The position numbers were made by a program, and so were the translations under genes. Shown one piece after another: positions 44,995-59,900 of a stretch of 64,000 bases of DNA (within the stretch, counting starts at the first letter, position 1; every line of letters starts with the position of its first letter). The notes beneath the pieces are model-generated. The model saw only the letters and a program-made list of their open reading frames with translations, did not search any database and was not told the DNA's origin. The stretch is from Sulfidibacter corallicola (lineage in GTDB: Bacteria; Acidobacteriota; Holophagae; Acanthopleuribacterales; Acanthopleuribacteraceae): assembly GCF_017498545.1 (NCBI RefSeq), contig NZ_CP071793.1, forward strand, positions 9,852,256 to 9,916,255, in the 5' to 3' direction.

Positions 44995-47900
44995 TTGGCC
45001 CCTAGATCCGGTCATCCGCTCAGCCCCAACCAACGCGACGTCTGGTTCGATCAGTTGCGTTACCCGGATAGCACGCTTTACAACCAAGGCGGATTGATCC
45101 ACATCGAGGGACCCCTCAAACCCTCGGTCCTGCGCCGCTCCCTCAAGCGTCAGTTACGCGATCACGACTGCTTCCAACTGGGCTTCCGCACCACCCGCTC
45201 CGGCCAACCACGCCAAGCGCCGATGGAACCGGAAAAGATCTCGCTGCCCGTCGTCGACCTGGCCGACGAAGGCCACTTTCAGGAAGCGCTCCACCAACGG
45301 GCCCAGCCGCTCTTCGACCAACCGTTCGATCTCGCCAAACCCCCACTCTGCCGGTTCATGCTGTTCCGCGAATCGGCCCAGAGCCACCACCTGCTGGTCG
45401 TCTTTCACCACCTGATCATGGACGGCTACGGCATCTTCCTCTTCGTGCAGCGCCTGTTCGACACCTACCGCATCATGCAGCGCCACCAAAAGCTGGATCT
45501 CCCGAAACCACCGCCCTTCCTGGGCCGCAAGGACGGCCCCCGGCCCGATCGCGCGGAAAAGAGCGAACAGTTTTGGCACGACCGCCTGAAGGAATTGCCG
45601 CCGCCCCTGCAGCCGCACCGTCGAAACATGCCCGCGCCCGCCGCCACCCAAGCCGACCTGAACGCCGGCATCCAGGAGCAAACCCTGCCGCGCTTCCTGC
45701 TCCTGCGCCTGGAACACGTGGCCCGCATTCACCGGCTCGGCATCTTCCCGATGTTCCTGACCGCCTACTCGGCCTGTCTGCACCACTGCTTCGGCGGCAA
45801 CCGCACCCCGATCGGCGTCTCGCTGCTGAACCGGTCCGGCAAAAACGCCAAACAGACGCTCGGGCACTTCGTCGACACCTCGCTCGTCCTGCCCCACCTG
45901 GATGTGAACCAGCCGTTTTCGGCCTGCTGCGCGGCCATCATGCGCGAACTGCGCTCGGTCTACCGGCACCACGCACTGCCCTTCGCCGCCCTGGCCCAGA
46001 TGGGCGCCGCCATGGACCGCGATCGGCTGTTCGACGCCTCCTTCAGCTACGAAACCCCGGGCTTCCCGCACAGCTACGGCAAACTGCGCCTGGACTACAA
46101 GGCCCTGCTGACCCGCCAACTCCAGCACCCGATCCACCTGAGCGTGCGCAATTACCGCGAGGACCGGGACCTGCCGGTCTACCTGGAATACCAGACCCAC
46201 TTCATGGACGCGTTCGCCGCCCGGGAATTCGCCAGCCTGTTCTGCAAGGTCCTCACCCAAGCCAGCGAACACCCCGAACGCACCCCGGCCCGCATGCTCG
46301 CGGAAATCCGGCGCGAAGATCCGCGCCCCGCCCACTGGTCCGGCCTCGACGCGCCAACCCTGCCGCCGATCACCACCATTCCGCGCCTGTTCCAGCACCG
46401 CGCCACCGAACACCCGGACCACCTGGCCCTGATCGCCGGCGAGCAATCGCTGACCTACGGCGCCCTGTTCGACCGGGCCTCGCGCCTGGCGGCCCTGATC
46501 GCGACCCACTTCGGCGTTCGTCGCGGCGAAGTGGTCCCAATCCTGACCGATCACCCGGAAACCATGTTGACCGCCATGTTCGCCGTGCTCCAGGCCGGCG
46601 CGGCCTTCCTCCCACTGAACCCCAACGACCCGCCCGGCCGGCGGCGGCGCGTCCTGCAACAGTGCGGCGCCCACCTGATCCTCTGCGACGGGGAGAACCA
46701 GACCCGGATCGCGATGGAATCCGACCTGGAACCGGTGCGGGCCGACCGCCTCCCGGAACAGGTGCCGCGCGCGCCGATCCGCGCCGTCTCGCCCGACGAC
46801 GCGGCCTACGTGATCTTCACCTCCGGCACCACCGGCCGGCCGAAAGGCGTCATCGTGCCCCACGGGGCGGTGGTCAACCTGGCCACCCAGTTCCTCAAGG
46901 CCGACCTGGCCGATTGGCCCAATCCCCAGAACATGGCGGTCATGGACGCCTTCTTTTTCGACGCCGCCTTTCACTCGCTCTTCGGCGCCCTGCTGCACGG
47001 CCACACCCTGCACGTCATCCCGCGCGAGATGGCCGCCCATCCGGATCAGGTCGCGGGCTTCCTGGAAAAGCACCAGATCGACGGCATCAACCTGGCGCCG
47101 CGCCTGCTGCGCGCCCTCTACGCCCACGCCGACATGACCGGCAAGACCTTGCCGCGCTCCTTCATCGATACCGGCACCGAGCCGCTGGAACACGAGGACG
47201 TGACCCTCGTGTTCGACGAGCCCGCCCGGGCCGCCCTGCGCCTGACCAACTACTACGGCCCCACGGAAGCCTGCGTCGAGGTGACCCGCTTCCCGATGAT
47301 CGCCGAAACCCTGGCCCGCCTCGACGAGGTGCCCATCGGCCGTCCCAACGGCGGCATTCAGGTCCTGATCCTCGACGAACACATGGACTGGGCCCCGCCC
47401 GGCTTCGCCGGCGAGATCTACATCGGCGGGCCCTGCCTGGCGCGGGGCTACCTCGGCAGCTCGGCCCTGACCGCGGCGCGCTTCGTGCCGCATCCCTTCC
47501 GCCAGGGACAGCGACTCTACCGCACGGGCGACCGCGGGCGCTGGCTCGAGGACGGGAACCTGGCCTTCATGGGTCGCATCGACCTCCAACTCAAGCTGCG
47601 CGGCTACCGCATCGAACCGGCCGAGATCGAATACCACCTGAAGCGCCAGCCCGAGGTCAAACGGGCGGTCGTCGGCCTGCACACCCAGGATCGCGAGGAG
47701 CCCGTCCTGGTGGCTTGGCTCGAAGCACAGGGCGAGCTGGACACCCACGCGCTGCGGGCCCGCCTGACGCGCGTCCTGCCCCACTACATGATGCCCAGCC
47801 ACCTGGTGACGCTGGAAGCGTTGCCCGAAACGCCGGGCGGGGCGGTGGACCGGGCCGCGCTGCCCGATCCCGTCGAGGCCGGCAAGGACCAGCGCGAAAA

Positions 47901-50900
47901 ACGCAAGGGACGCACGCCCCGCAACGATCTCGAACGGTTGCTGGTCCGGATTTGGAGCCACGCGCTGGACCAACCCGAGATCGGCATCCACGACAACTTC
48001 TTCGCCCTCGGGGGCCAGAGCCTGACCGCGGCGCGGGTGCTCGCCGATCTGCGCGAGGAAGGCCTGAACCCCCATTTTCGCGACATGTTCGACTACCCGA
48101 CCGTGGCGTCGCTGGCCGGCTATTTGCGCGACCACGTGGGCACGCCCGCACCACGCATGGAATCGGCTCCGGTCACCGAGTCCTATCCCCTCTCCCATGG
48201 CCAGGAACGGCTTTGGCTGCTGCACCAGACCGAACCGCACCCGGCCGCCTACAACATGGCCGGCGCCATCCTGCTGGAAGGTCCGCTGGACGTGGCCGCC
48301 TTGGGCGAGTCGATCTCGCTGTTGTTCCAACGCCACCAGGTCCTGCGCACGGCGATCCTCGCCGGCGGTACCGAACCGCGTCAGGTGCTGTTGCCCGTGC
48401 CCGAGAACCCGTTGCGCCTGCGCGACCTGCGCGAACGTTCCAACCCGATGGATTCGGCGCGACGGGCCGCGCTACGCGAGGCGATGATCACCTTCGACCT
48501 GGAACTGAGTGTGCCGTTCCACGCGCTGCTGCTGCAATTGAGCGAGGAAACCAACGTGCTGGTGCTCAACCTGCACCACATCGCCGGCGACGGGGAATCG
48601 CTGAAAGTCCTGATGCGCGACCTGGCCGCGGGCTATACGACCCAGACGGAAAACGACAATTTCGCCCTGGCCGATCCCGGCGTGCAATACCGGGACTTCG
48701 CGGTCTGGCAGCGGGGCGGTGCCAAAAGTGCCGCCTGGGATGCCGCCGCGGCCTTCTGGTCCAAGCACCTGGGCGACCCACCCGAACCGCTGTTGCTCCC
48801 GCTGGACCGACCGCGCCCACCGGTGCGCACCGCGGCCGGCGCCCGCCTGCGCCGCTCGCTGGGCAACGCGGCCGCGGTCGCCATCGACAGCCTCGCCCGC
48901 AGCGGGGCGACCACGCATTTCAGCGTCCTGGTGGCGCTGACCCAGGCCTTCCTCTACCGGCTCTGCGGCCAGGACGACCTCTGCCTCGGCACCCTGGTCT
49001 CGGGCCGCAACCATCCCGACGTGGGCGAAACCGTCGGGTTCTTCGTCAACACGGTGGTCCTGCGCGACCACGTGTGCGGCACGGCCCCGCTGTCGGTGCG
49101 CATCGCCCGCGCCACGGCGACCGTCACCAACGCTTTCGAGCACGGCGACTACCCGTTCGACCTGGTCGTGGGCGGCGTTTCCGCACCACGCGATCCGTCG
49201 CACCACCCGCTGTTCGACGTGCTGATCACGCTCGATACCGAAGACCCACCGGTTCCCGAGCTGCCGGGCATCCTCGCCACGCCGCTCGAGCTCTCGCCGC
49301 CGCTTTCCAAGTTCGACCTGTCCTTCGAGTTCCACCTCAACGAGAGCGGACTCGCCCTGGAGCTGGCCTACAACGCCGACCTCTTCGACGTGCCGACGAT
49401 CGAACTGCTGGTCGCGCGCTTCGACCTGATGGCTCAGCGCTGGATCGAACGCCCCGAAACGCCGCTCTGTCGGCTGGACCTGCTCACCGAGGAAGAGCAC
49501 CGCGCGCTGCACATTCCGCCACTGGAACCGCCAATGGCCGGCCGCGACCTGATCAGCCAATTCCGCGAACGAGTCCGCGCCGAACCCGAGCTGCCGGCAC
49601 TGGTCTTCCGCGAACGGGTCACCACCCAGGCGGAACTGGAAAAAACGGCATCGCGCATCTGTGCCGCGTTGCAACAGGAACACGAGGTGAACCCGGGCGA
49701 CGTGGTCGTCCTGGCGGCCGAGCGGGATCCGCGCATGATCGCGGCCATGCTCGGCGTACTCCAATGTGGCGCGGCCTATTGTTGGCTGGATCGCGACCAG
49801 CCCGCCAAACGCCGGGCCGCACTGCTGGAGGCGTCGGGCGCCCGACTGTGGATCGGGCTGCCGGAGACCATGACGCCCGCGGGCGACCCGGCCGGGGTCA
49901 CCGCGGTCTCGGTGGACGTCCTGATCGCCACCGGTCGATCGAAGACCGCCCGCCAGGTGCCGCTCGCGCCCGACCTGCCCGCCTACCTGATCTTCACCTC
50001 CGGCTCGACCGGCGACCCCAAGCCGCTGTTCATCCCGCACCGCGCCGTCGGTGCCCTGGTCGCCACCACCCGCGACAGGCTGCCCGGGCGCAGCACGACG
50101 CCGGTGAATCTGGCCTGCTCCGGCGCCCTGATCTTCGATGCCACGGTCCACGAAATCTACCTGAGCCTGCTGATGGGGCACACCCTCTTCCTGGTGCCGG
50201 AGGAAATCGCCGGCGAACCCCACCTGCTGCTGACCTACCTGGAAACCCACCCCATTCAAATGATCGGCCTGACGCCAACCCTGCTCACGGCACTCATCGA
50301 CGCCGGTCTCGGCCTGCGCCCGCTGACCATGGAACACTTGATCCTCGGTGGCGAGCCCCTCTCGCCGGAACAGGTGGGCCGGCTGCGCGAGCGACCGCAC
50401 GCGGCGGCGATCGGCATCACCAACGCCTACGGTCCGACCGAAGCCTGTGTCGACGCCACCCACTACGTGCTGCCGCCGGGCCCGCCCGAAGAGGGTCCGG
50501 TACCGATCGGCACGCCGCTCGACCACGCGCGCGTCGTGCTGCGCGACCGCGACGGGAACCCGGTCCCCCCGGGCTTCACCGGCGAGCTCTGCATCGGCGG
50601 AGTGGGCCTGGCCCTCGGTTACCAGGACATGCCCGCCAAGACCGCGCACGCCTTTCGGCCCGACCCCTACCTCTCCGGCAGCCGCCTCTACCACTCGGGC
50701 GATCGCGCACGGCTGAGGCGGGACGGGAACTTGATGTTCCTCGGTCGCGGCGACGACCAGGTCAAGGTTCGCGGGTACCGCATCGAGTGCGGCGAGGTGG
50801 AGGCCGCCCTGAAAAAGCTGCCGGCGGTGCAGGAGGCCCTGGTCCTGCCGCGAGCCTCCCAAAGCGCCGGCACGGTGCTGGTGGCCTACCTGCGTGTCGA

Positions 50901-53900
50901 CGGCGCCCGCGCCGGCGGCCTGCGCCAGGAACTGGCCCGCCTGCTGCCCACCTACATGCTGCCGGCCCACATGGTCCTGTTGGAATCGTTTCCGCGCACG
51001 GCCACCGGCAAGCTGGACCGCAACGCCCTGCCCGATCCACACGGCGCCGCGGCCACCTCGGCCGCGCAGCACGAGCCGCCCCACGACGGCTTGGAACGCG
51101 TACTGGCGGACCTGTGGCGCGAGGTTCTGGGTCACACCCGCATCGGCCGCCACGACAACTTCTTCGAGCTGGGCGGTCACAGCCTGAGCGCCACCCGCCT
51201 GGCCACCGCCATCCACCGCCGCTTGGACACCCGGCCCAGCGCCCGCGACATCTTCGAACACCCCACCATCGCCGCCCTGGCCAGCTACCTGTGCGAGCGC
51301 GAACCCACCCTGTTCCATGCGATTCCACGCCAACCGGAAGCACCCAACTACCCGGTCTCGCACGCCCAGAAACGCGTCTGGGTCGCGCGCCAGATGGCCG
51401 GCGATTCGGCCGCCTACAACATGCCGGAAAGTTACTGGCTGGATGGCCCGTTGGACCGCGACGCCCTGGTCACGGCCTTCGGCGAGCTCTACCGCCGCCA
51501 CGAGGTGCTGCGCACCACCTTCACCTTCGTCCAGAACGAGGTCCGCCAGGTGATCGGCGAAGAGGAAGAACCGCCATTCACGCTGGTCGACCTGCGCGGC
51601 AGTCGCGATCCGGACGGGGCCGCGCTGCGCCTGGCCCAGGGAGAAACCCGCACGCCCTTCGACCTGGAAAAGGAACCGCCGATTCGGCTGATGCTGATTC
51701 GCGTCGCCGACCACCGTCACCTGCTGATGGTCAACCTGCACCACATCGCCGTGGACGGCTGGTCGGCCCGCATCTTCTGGCAATCGCTGGGCGAGATCTA
51801 CCAGGCCGTGCTGCAAAAGGACCCCATGCCGCCGGGCCCGCCGCTGCAATACCGCGACTACACCGCCTGGCAGCACGAGCTGCTTTCCGGCTCGACCCTC
51901 GACAGCCACCGTCAGTACTGGCGCCGCCACCTGGCGGGCGACCTGCCCGTCCTGCAGTTCCCCACCGACGCACCGCGTCCCGCGTTGCGCACCTACCAGG
52001 GCGCCGAACAGCGCATCCATCTCAGCGCGGAAACCACGCGTGGCCTGCACAAGCTGGCACGCAGCCATGCCACTACGCCGTTCGCGGTCCTGGCCGCCAC
52101 CGTGTTCACCCTGCTCTACCGCTACACCGGGCAACGGGATCTGATCTGCGGCATGACCGTCGCCGGTCGCCGCCACGCCGACCTGGACCGGCTCATCGGC
52201 CTGTTCCTCAACACCCTGCCGCTGCGCTGCCAGCCGGAAGGGCGCCAGCCGTTCGTGGAACTGCTCGCCGACGTGCGCGACACGCTCAACGATGCGTTGG
52301 AACACCAGGACTACCCGATCGACCTGTTGATCGAGGATCTCGGCGTGCGGACCGACCCGTCGCGCTCGCCGCTGTTCGACGTGCTGCTGGTCATGCAGAA
52401 CCAACAGGACCAGGGCCCCAATTTCCCGGGCATCAGCGCCGAATCGCTGCCGCAGCCCAAAGGCGAAGCCAAGTTCGACCTCTCGTTCTATTTCCGCGAG
52501 GACAAAGGCCGCATGGGCATGGCCCTCGAATACAACGTGGAACTCTTCGACCAAGAGCGCATGCAGCGCCTGGCGGGTCACTTCCAGCGCCTGATCAACA
52601 CCGCCGTGCGCGACCCCAAAACACCGCTGTGCCGCTTGCCGATGCTGGGCAATGCCGAACGGCACCGCTTGCTCGGCGGGTTCAACCAAACCTCGGTCCC
52701 CTTCGACAACGGCTACACCCTGAGCGAGGCCTTCAGTGCCTGCGCGGCCCTGTTCCCGGACCGGCCGGCCCTGGTCTTCGCGGGCCGCACCCACGGCTAC
52801 GGCGAACTGGACGCGGTCACCAACAGCGTGGCCCGTGCCCTGAGCCAACAGCAGGCCGTGGCGCCGGGCGATTTCGTGGCGGTCTTCACCCGTCGTTCGG
52901 ATTGGACGATCATCGCCATCCTCGGCGTGCTCAAGGCCGGCGCCGCCTACCTGGCGCTCGACCCCGGTCAACCGCCGGCCCGCTCGGCCTACATGGTCCG
53001 CAATGCCGGATGTAAGTTGGTCCTGAGCGACGGCACGCCCCTGCCCGCGGATCTGCTGGAAACCAACATGCGTACCGTGGACCTGCGGACGATCACGGCC
53101 GAGCCCGAGCACCTGCCCATGAAGGCCCCCTCGACCGCCCCCGCCTACGTGATCTACACCTCCGGCTCGACCGGCAAGCCCAAGGGCGTCATCGTCAGCC
53201 ACCGCTCGGTCATGAACCTGGTGGCCGGCCTGGAAAACGAAATCTACGGGCATCACCGCCAACACCTGCACGAGGCCCTGATCGCGCCCTTCATCTTCGA
53301 CGCCTCGGTCCAGCAGATCTTCGGTGCGCTGTTGCTGTGCCACACGCTGCACGTCATCGACGAGGAGACGCGGCGCGACCCGTCCACGCTGTGCGCCTAC
53401 CTCGGGCGCCACCACATCGGCATCTTCGACGTCACGCCCGGCATGTTCCGCGCCCTGCTCGAACACGATTTCGGCAACCGCCGCACCGACCTGCGCCACA
53501 TCACCATCGGCGCGGAAGAGGTCTCCACCGACCTGGTCGCCACCTGGCTCAACCGACCCAACAGCGGCGGTGTGCGGTTCACCAACACGTACGGGCCCAC
53601 CGAGGCCACGGTCGAGTGCCTGACCCACACCCTGGCCCCGGACGAATCGCTCCAGGGTTCGTCGATTCCGATCGGCCTGCCCATGGCCAATACCCGTGTC
53701 TACCTGCTCGATCGCGACGGCGACCTGGTGCCCACCGGCGTGCCCGGCGAGATCTGCATCGCCGGCGAAGGCCTGGCGATGGGTTACCTGAACCAACCGG
53801 CCACCACCGCCGACGCCTTCCGACCTAACCCCTTCGAGGCCGGAGAACGGATCTACCACACCGGCGACCTGGGCATTCGCCGGCCCGACGGCGTGATCCA

Positions 53901-56900
53901 GTTCCTCGGGCGTCGCGACGATCAGGTCAAGATCCACGGCTACCGCATCGAGTGCGGTGAAATCGAGCAGGCCCTGCTGCGCCATCCGGACATTCGCGGC
54001 GCGCTGGTGCTCGCCAAGGCCTGGACCGGCACGGATACGGAGCTCGCAGCCTACCTGCTGGGCCCGGAACTGCCCACCAGCGAGCTGCGCGAGCACCTGG
54101 CCCGCTTCCTACCCGCCTACATGATTCCGCGCTACCTGGTCTTCATGGAGCGCTTCCCCCTGAACGCCAGCGACAAGATCGACCGCACCGCCCTGCCCGA
54201 TCCGCTGATCCACGGCCGCCCCTCCTCGGCCGGCGCCATCGCTCCGCGCGACCCGCTGGAGTCGCGCCTGAGCGACCTGTGGCGCAAGGTGCTGCACATC
54301 CCGGAAAAGGCGGCGCTGGGCATTCACGACAACTTCTTCGAACGCGGCGGCCACAGCCTGACCGCGACACGGCTGGCGAGCGGCATCCACCAGGTACTCA
54401 GCGTGGCGCTGCCGCTGCGGGTGCTGTTCCAGGCGCCCACCATCGCCGAGCAGGCGGCGGTGATCCGCAAGCAGGAGCGCAGCGCCTTCGAACCGATCAA
54501 ACCAGCACCCACCGCCGCGCACTACCCGCTGTCCCACGCGCAAAAGCGCCTGTGGCTGCTGCACCAGATCGAGAAGAACCCGATCGCCTACAACATTCCG
54601 GCCTTCACCCTGCTCAAGGGCGATCTGGACGTGTCGGCCCTGCGCCAGGCGTTCTTCAAATTGTTCCAGCGCCACGAAACGCTGCGCACCCATTTCGACA
54701 TGGTGGACGAAGAACCCCGCCAATTCGTGCACCCCAGCCTGCCGTTGCCGTTCTCGCAACTGGACCTGAGCGACCTGCACGATCCGGAACTGGTGGCCGA
54801 CGGCTACGCCCGCAAGGAGGCCACCACCCCGTTCGACCTGCGCCAGGGACCGCTGATGCGGATCGTCCTGCTGACGCTGGGCCTCAGACGCCACCTGCTG
54901 CTGGTGACCATGCACCACATCATCGCCGACGGCTGGTCGCTGGGCGTCTGGCTGAAGGAACTGGTGACCTACTACGAGGCGGCACGCGCGGGCCGATTCC
55001 CCCGGCTGCGTTCCCTGAAAATCCAATACCGCGACTACGCCATCTGGCAGAATCACCGCCTCGCCGGCGGCTTTTTCGAGCGCCAGCGCGCCTATTGGCA
55101 CAAGCGCCTCGCCCCACCGATGGAACCGCTCGAGATGCCCACCGCCAAGCCCCGCCCGCGCGAACCGGGTTTCAACGGGTCCAAGGTCCACTTCCAGCTC
55201 GATCCGCCCCTGTTGGAAGGCCTGCACGAACTGGCCGGCCGTCACGGCGCATCGCTGTACATGGCGCTGGTGGCACTGGTCAAGGTGTTGCTCTACCGCT
55301 ACACGGGCCAGTCGGAGATCCGCATCGGTTCGCCGATCGCGGGCCGCAATCACGCCGACCTGGAACACCAAATCGGCTTTTTCGCCAATACCCTGGTCCT
55401 GCGCGATTTCCTCAACGGCGACGACACCTTCGAGCAGGTACTCGGCTCGGTGCGCGAGACGACGACCGAAGCCTACGACCACCAGGACTACCCCTTCGAC
55501 CTCCTGGTGGAGGAGTTGGCGACCGAGCGGGACCTGTCGCGTTCGCCGCTGTTCGACGTGTTGTTGGTGCTGCAGAACAACGAACTGGAAGCCGAGGATC
55601 CACCCGGCCTGACGCTCAAGCCGTTCGACGTCGACGCCACCGTCGCCAAGTTCGATTTGCTGTTCGATTTCCGCGAGGGCCCCACCGGCCTCGACATCAC
55701 GTTGGAGTACAACAGCGATCTCTTCACCCGACCGGGGATGTTCCGCCTCGTGTCGCACCTGCTGGAGCTGACCAAGAGCCTGCTGTCCCATCCGCGTCGC
55801 CCGATTGCCCGGTTGGGCATGTTGACCCAGCTCGACCGCATCCAGCTCATGTCCACCTTCTGCCCGGACCAGCAGACCTTCTCCCAGACCGAGAGCGTCA
55901 TCGAGCTGTTCGAGGGCGCGGCCTCGCGCATGTTCCGCCACACGGCGCTGGTCCACGGCGACACGAAATGGACCTATCACCAGCTCAACCAGGCGGTCAA
56001 CCAGTGGGCCCACCAACTGCGCGAGGTGCATCGCGTCAAGCCGGGCGACGTGGTGGGCGTGCTGCCCAACCGCGATCCCTGGGCGGTGGTCGCCATGCTG
56101 GCGGTGCTCAAGTCCGGCGCGATCTACCTGCCGATCGATCCCGAGAACCCGACGACGCGCCGGGCCGCGATCATCGTGGACGCGGGCTGTACCCTGCTCC
56201 TGATCGGCAGCGGCCAGGACCTGCCGGAGCTGGCGATGGCCCCGCCGGCCTTCGCCATCGAGCGCCTGCCCGAGGCGTCCAAAATCAACCCCCAGGTGGT
56301 CAGCGTCCAGGAGGATCCGGCCTACATCGTCTACACCAGCGGATCGACGGGCTCGCCGAAAGGGGTGGTGGGCACCCACCGCTGCCTCTACAACCTGATG
56401 CAATGGCAACGAACCAGCCACCGAACCATGCGCGAAGCACGGACGCTGCAGTACGCGGCACTGGGTTTCGACGTGGCCGTTCAGGAGATGCTGTTCACCC
56501 TGATCACCGGCGGCGAACTGCACCTGATCGACGACGAGATGCGCTACGACATCGATCGCCTGACGCACTACATCGCCCAGCACGAGATCGAATCGCTCAC
56601 CATGCCGTATTCGGTGCTCAACCTGTTGTTGCACGAGACCGCCGAGCTGGACAAGTTGGCCTCGCTGCGGCACGTCATCACCTCGGGCGAGCAGCCCTAC
56701 CTGACCAAGGGCATCCGGCGCTTTTTGGCGTCCCAACCCGAAGCCCAGCTCCACAATCAGTACGGACCCAGCGAAACCCACGTGGTGACCTCGTTCACGG
56801 TCAACCACGAAAGCGAGATCGAGGGCCGCATTCCGCTGGGCCGCCCGGTCAGCAATACGCGGGTGTACGTCATGGACCGCTACGGCCAGGTCTTGCCGAT

Positions 56901-59900
56901 CGGCTGCTACGGTGAACTGTGGATCGGCGGCGCCAACGTGGGCCTGGGGTACGTCAACCAGCCCGAACTGACCGATCGGCGCTTCGTGGCCCGCGACGAC
57001 CTGCCCGACACCATGCTCTACCGCTCGGGCGACATCGGCCGCTGGAACGAGGACGGGCACCTGGAATTCGTGGGTCGCGAAGACGAGCAGGTCAAGTTGC
57101 GCGGCTTCCGCGTGGAAAGCAACGAGGTGCGGCGGGCGATGAAGGCCCACGCCTCGATTCAGGCAGCGGCGATCGCGATCTGGCACAACGACCACCAGGA
57201 GCCGGTACTGGCGGGTTACTACGTCGCCGAGCCGGCAGTCTCGCCGGAGGCGTTGCGGTCGTTCGTGGCGCGCCTGCTGCCGAGTTACATGGTCCCCAGT
57301 CACATGATTCCTTTGGAAAAGATTCCACTCACCCGCAACGGCAAGCTCGACAACGCGGCACTGCCCCGACCGGCCGCACTGGACCGCGACCTGGCCCGCC
57401 CGTTCCAAATGCCGCGCGACCGGTTGGAACGCGAGCTGGCCACGGTCTGGGCCGGGATCCTGGGTCGCGAGCGCATCAGCGTCGACGACCACTACTTCGA
57501 ACTGGGCGGCACCAGCCTCGACGGCATGCGCCTGGTGGCCGCGGTCCAGCGCAACCTGGGCCGGGAGATGCGCCTGCGCGACCTGTTCCAAGCACCCACC
57601 GTGCGTCAATTGGCCGAGCGCCTGCGCGATCACGATACCGTGACCTACAGCGAAATCGAACCGGCCCCCAAATCTGAATACTACCCGGCCTCCCACGGCC
57701 AAACCCGGCTGTGGCTGTTGCAGCGCATGGATCCCGAGTCGGTTTCCTACAGTATTCCCGCCTTTTTCCGGGCGGTCGGCCCGCTGGATACCGAGGCGTT
57801 CCGCAAATCGATCGAGGCGCTCGTGGCCCGTCACGAGGCGCTGCGCACCACGCTCCACCGGGTGGATCACCAGATCTTCCAAAAAGTGCACAACAGCATG
57901 GCCGACGTCATGCGCCACATCGACCTCGGCGGCCTGGAGGCGGCGGAAGCCCAGCGCGAAGGTGCCGAATTGGCGCGACGCGAAGTCCTCTCCCCCTTCG
58001 ACCTGGAACGGGGCCCCCTGCTGCGCGCGGTCCTGGTTCACCTGAACCCGGAAAACCACCTGATTCTGCTCAACATGCACCACGTCGTGGTCGACGGTTG
58101 GTCGATGCGCATCCTGATTCGCGAGCTCCAGGTACTGTACCAGGCGTTTCGCGAAGGCCGCGCCAACCCGCTCTCGCCCCTGACCATCCAGTACAAGGAC
58201 CACACGATTTGGCTGGAGCGCATGCTGCACGGCGGCGACCTGATTCGCCAACGCGAGTTCTGGCTGCGCAAGTTGTCACCGCCTCCGCCCCCGCTGAACC
58301 TGCCGCTCCGGAGTAAACGCCCCAGTGTGGCGCGGGCCGAGGGCGCACTTTCGGAGTTTCGCTTCGACGCCGAATTGAGCGAGGCACTGCACGAGCTGGC
58401 GCGCCGCGAACGCGTGTCGCTGTTCATGCTGTTGCAGGCGCTGGTCAAGGTCTTGTTGCATCGCTACTCCGGTCAGGCCGACATCGTCACGGGCTCACCG
58501 ATCGCCGGTCGCCTGCACCCCGACCTGGACCAACAGGTGGGTTTCTACGTGAACCTGCTGGTGCTGCGCGACACGCTCGATCCCGACACGTCGTTCCGCG
58601 ATTTGCTGCGCCAGGTCCACGACACGACGGCGGAGGCCTTCGAATACCAGATCTATCCCTTCGACCAGTTGCTCGACGACCTGCCCGGGAACCGCGACCC
58701 GTCCCGCTCACCGCTGTTCGACGTGTTGGTGGTGCTCCAGGACGACATCAACGACGCCCCCGAACTGGAGGGCCTGAACCTTTCGCCCTATCCGCACCTG
58801 ACGCTCGTCAGCCGTTTCGACCTGACCTTCAACTTCGCACAGGACCGCGAGGGTCTGCGCTACGATTTGGAATACAAGACCTCGCTGTTCCACGCGGGCA
58901 TGATCGACCGCTTCAGCGCCCATCTGCAGACACTGGCCCGATCGGTGACGCGCGATCCGGCACGCCGCCTGGCGACGCTCGAGCTGCTGCCCCAACAGGA
59001 ACTTCAGCAATTGCGGGGTCTCCAGGCGCAGGCTACCGACAACCAGCTCTTCCCGCACCTGGCGCGCGGTTTCGAACGCACCGTCAGCCGCGACCCGGAA
59101 GCGCCCGCCATCTACTGCTACGGCCGCATGATGCGTTACGGCGAGTTGAACGGCTACGCCAACGGCTTGGCCATGGAACTGCTGAAATACGACCTGTCCA
59201 GCCGGGAACCGGTCATCGCGGTGCTGACCGAACTGGGTGAACTCAGCACCATCGCGATGCTGGCCGTGCTCAAGATCGGCGGCGTCTATCTGCCACTCAG
59301 TCAGGCGATTCCCAGCGAGCGGGCCGAAATGATGCTGCGCGATGCCGGGGCCTCCCTGTTGATCACCCAGACCGAGCTGCTGAACATGCTCTTCGATCAG
59401 GATCCGCCCTGTGCGGTCCACCTACAGGATCGGCTGCCCAAGCCCGTGGGCCCTTCGCCCAACCGTCAGATCGATCCCGACCAGGCCGCCTACCTGATCT
59501 TCACCTCGGGATCGACCGGGCACCCGAAAGGGGTGGTCTGTACTCATCGCGGCCTGATCAACACCGCCGTCGACCAGGGTCGGGCCTTTGCGGTCACGCC
59601 GCGCGATCGCCTGCTCAAGCTGGCCGACGTCAGCTTCGACGCCTCCCTTTACGAGTCGTTCATCGCCCTGCTGCACGGCGCCTCGCTGGTCTACGTGGAT
59701 TACGATACCTTCCGCGACCACGCCGGTTTCCGCACCTTCCTGGAGGAGCAACGGGTGAGCTGGGCGGTCCTGCCTCCGGCCTACCTGCGGCTCCTGGAGA
59801 AGGCTCCGCTGCCCAGCCTGCGAATCCTGATCAGCGCGGGCGAGGCCGCCCATCCCGACGACGCGCGCCACTACGCGGGCGAACTGGGCTTCGTCAACGC

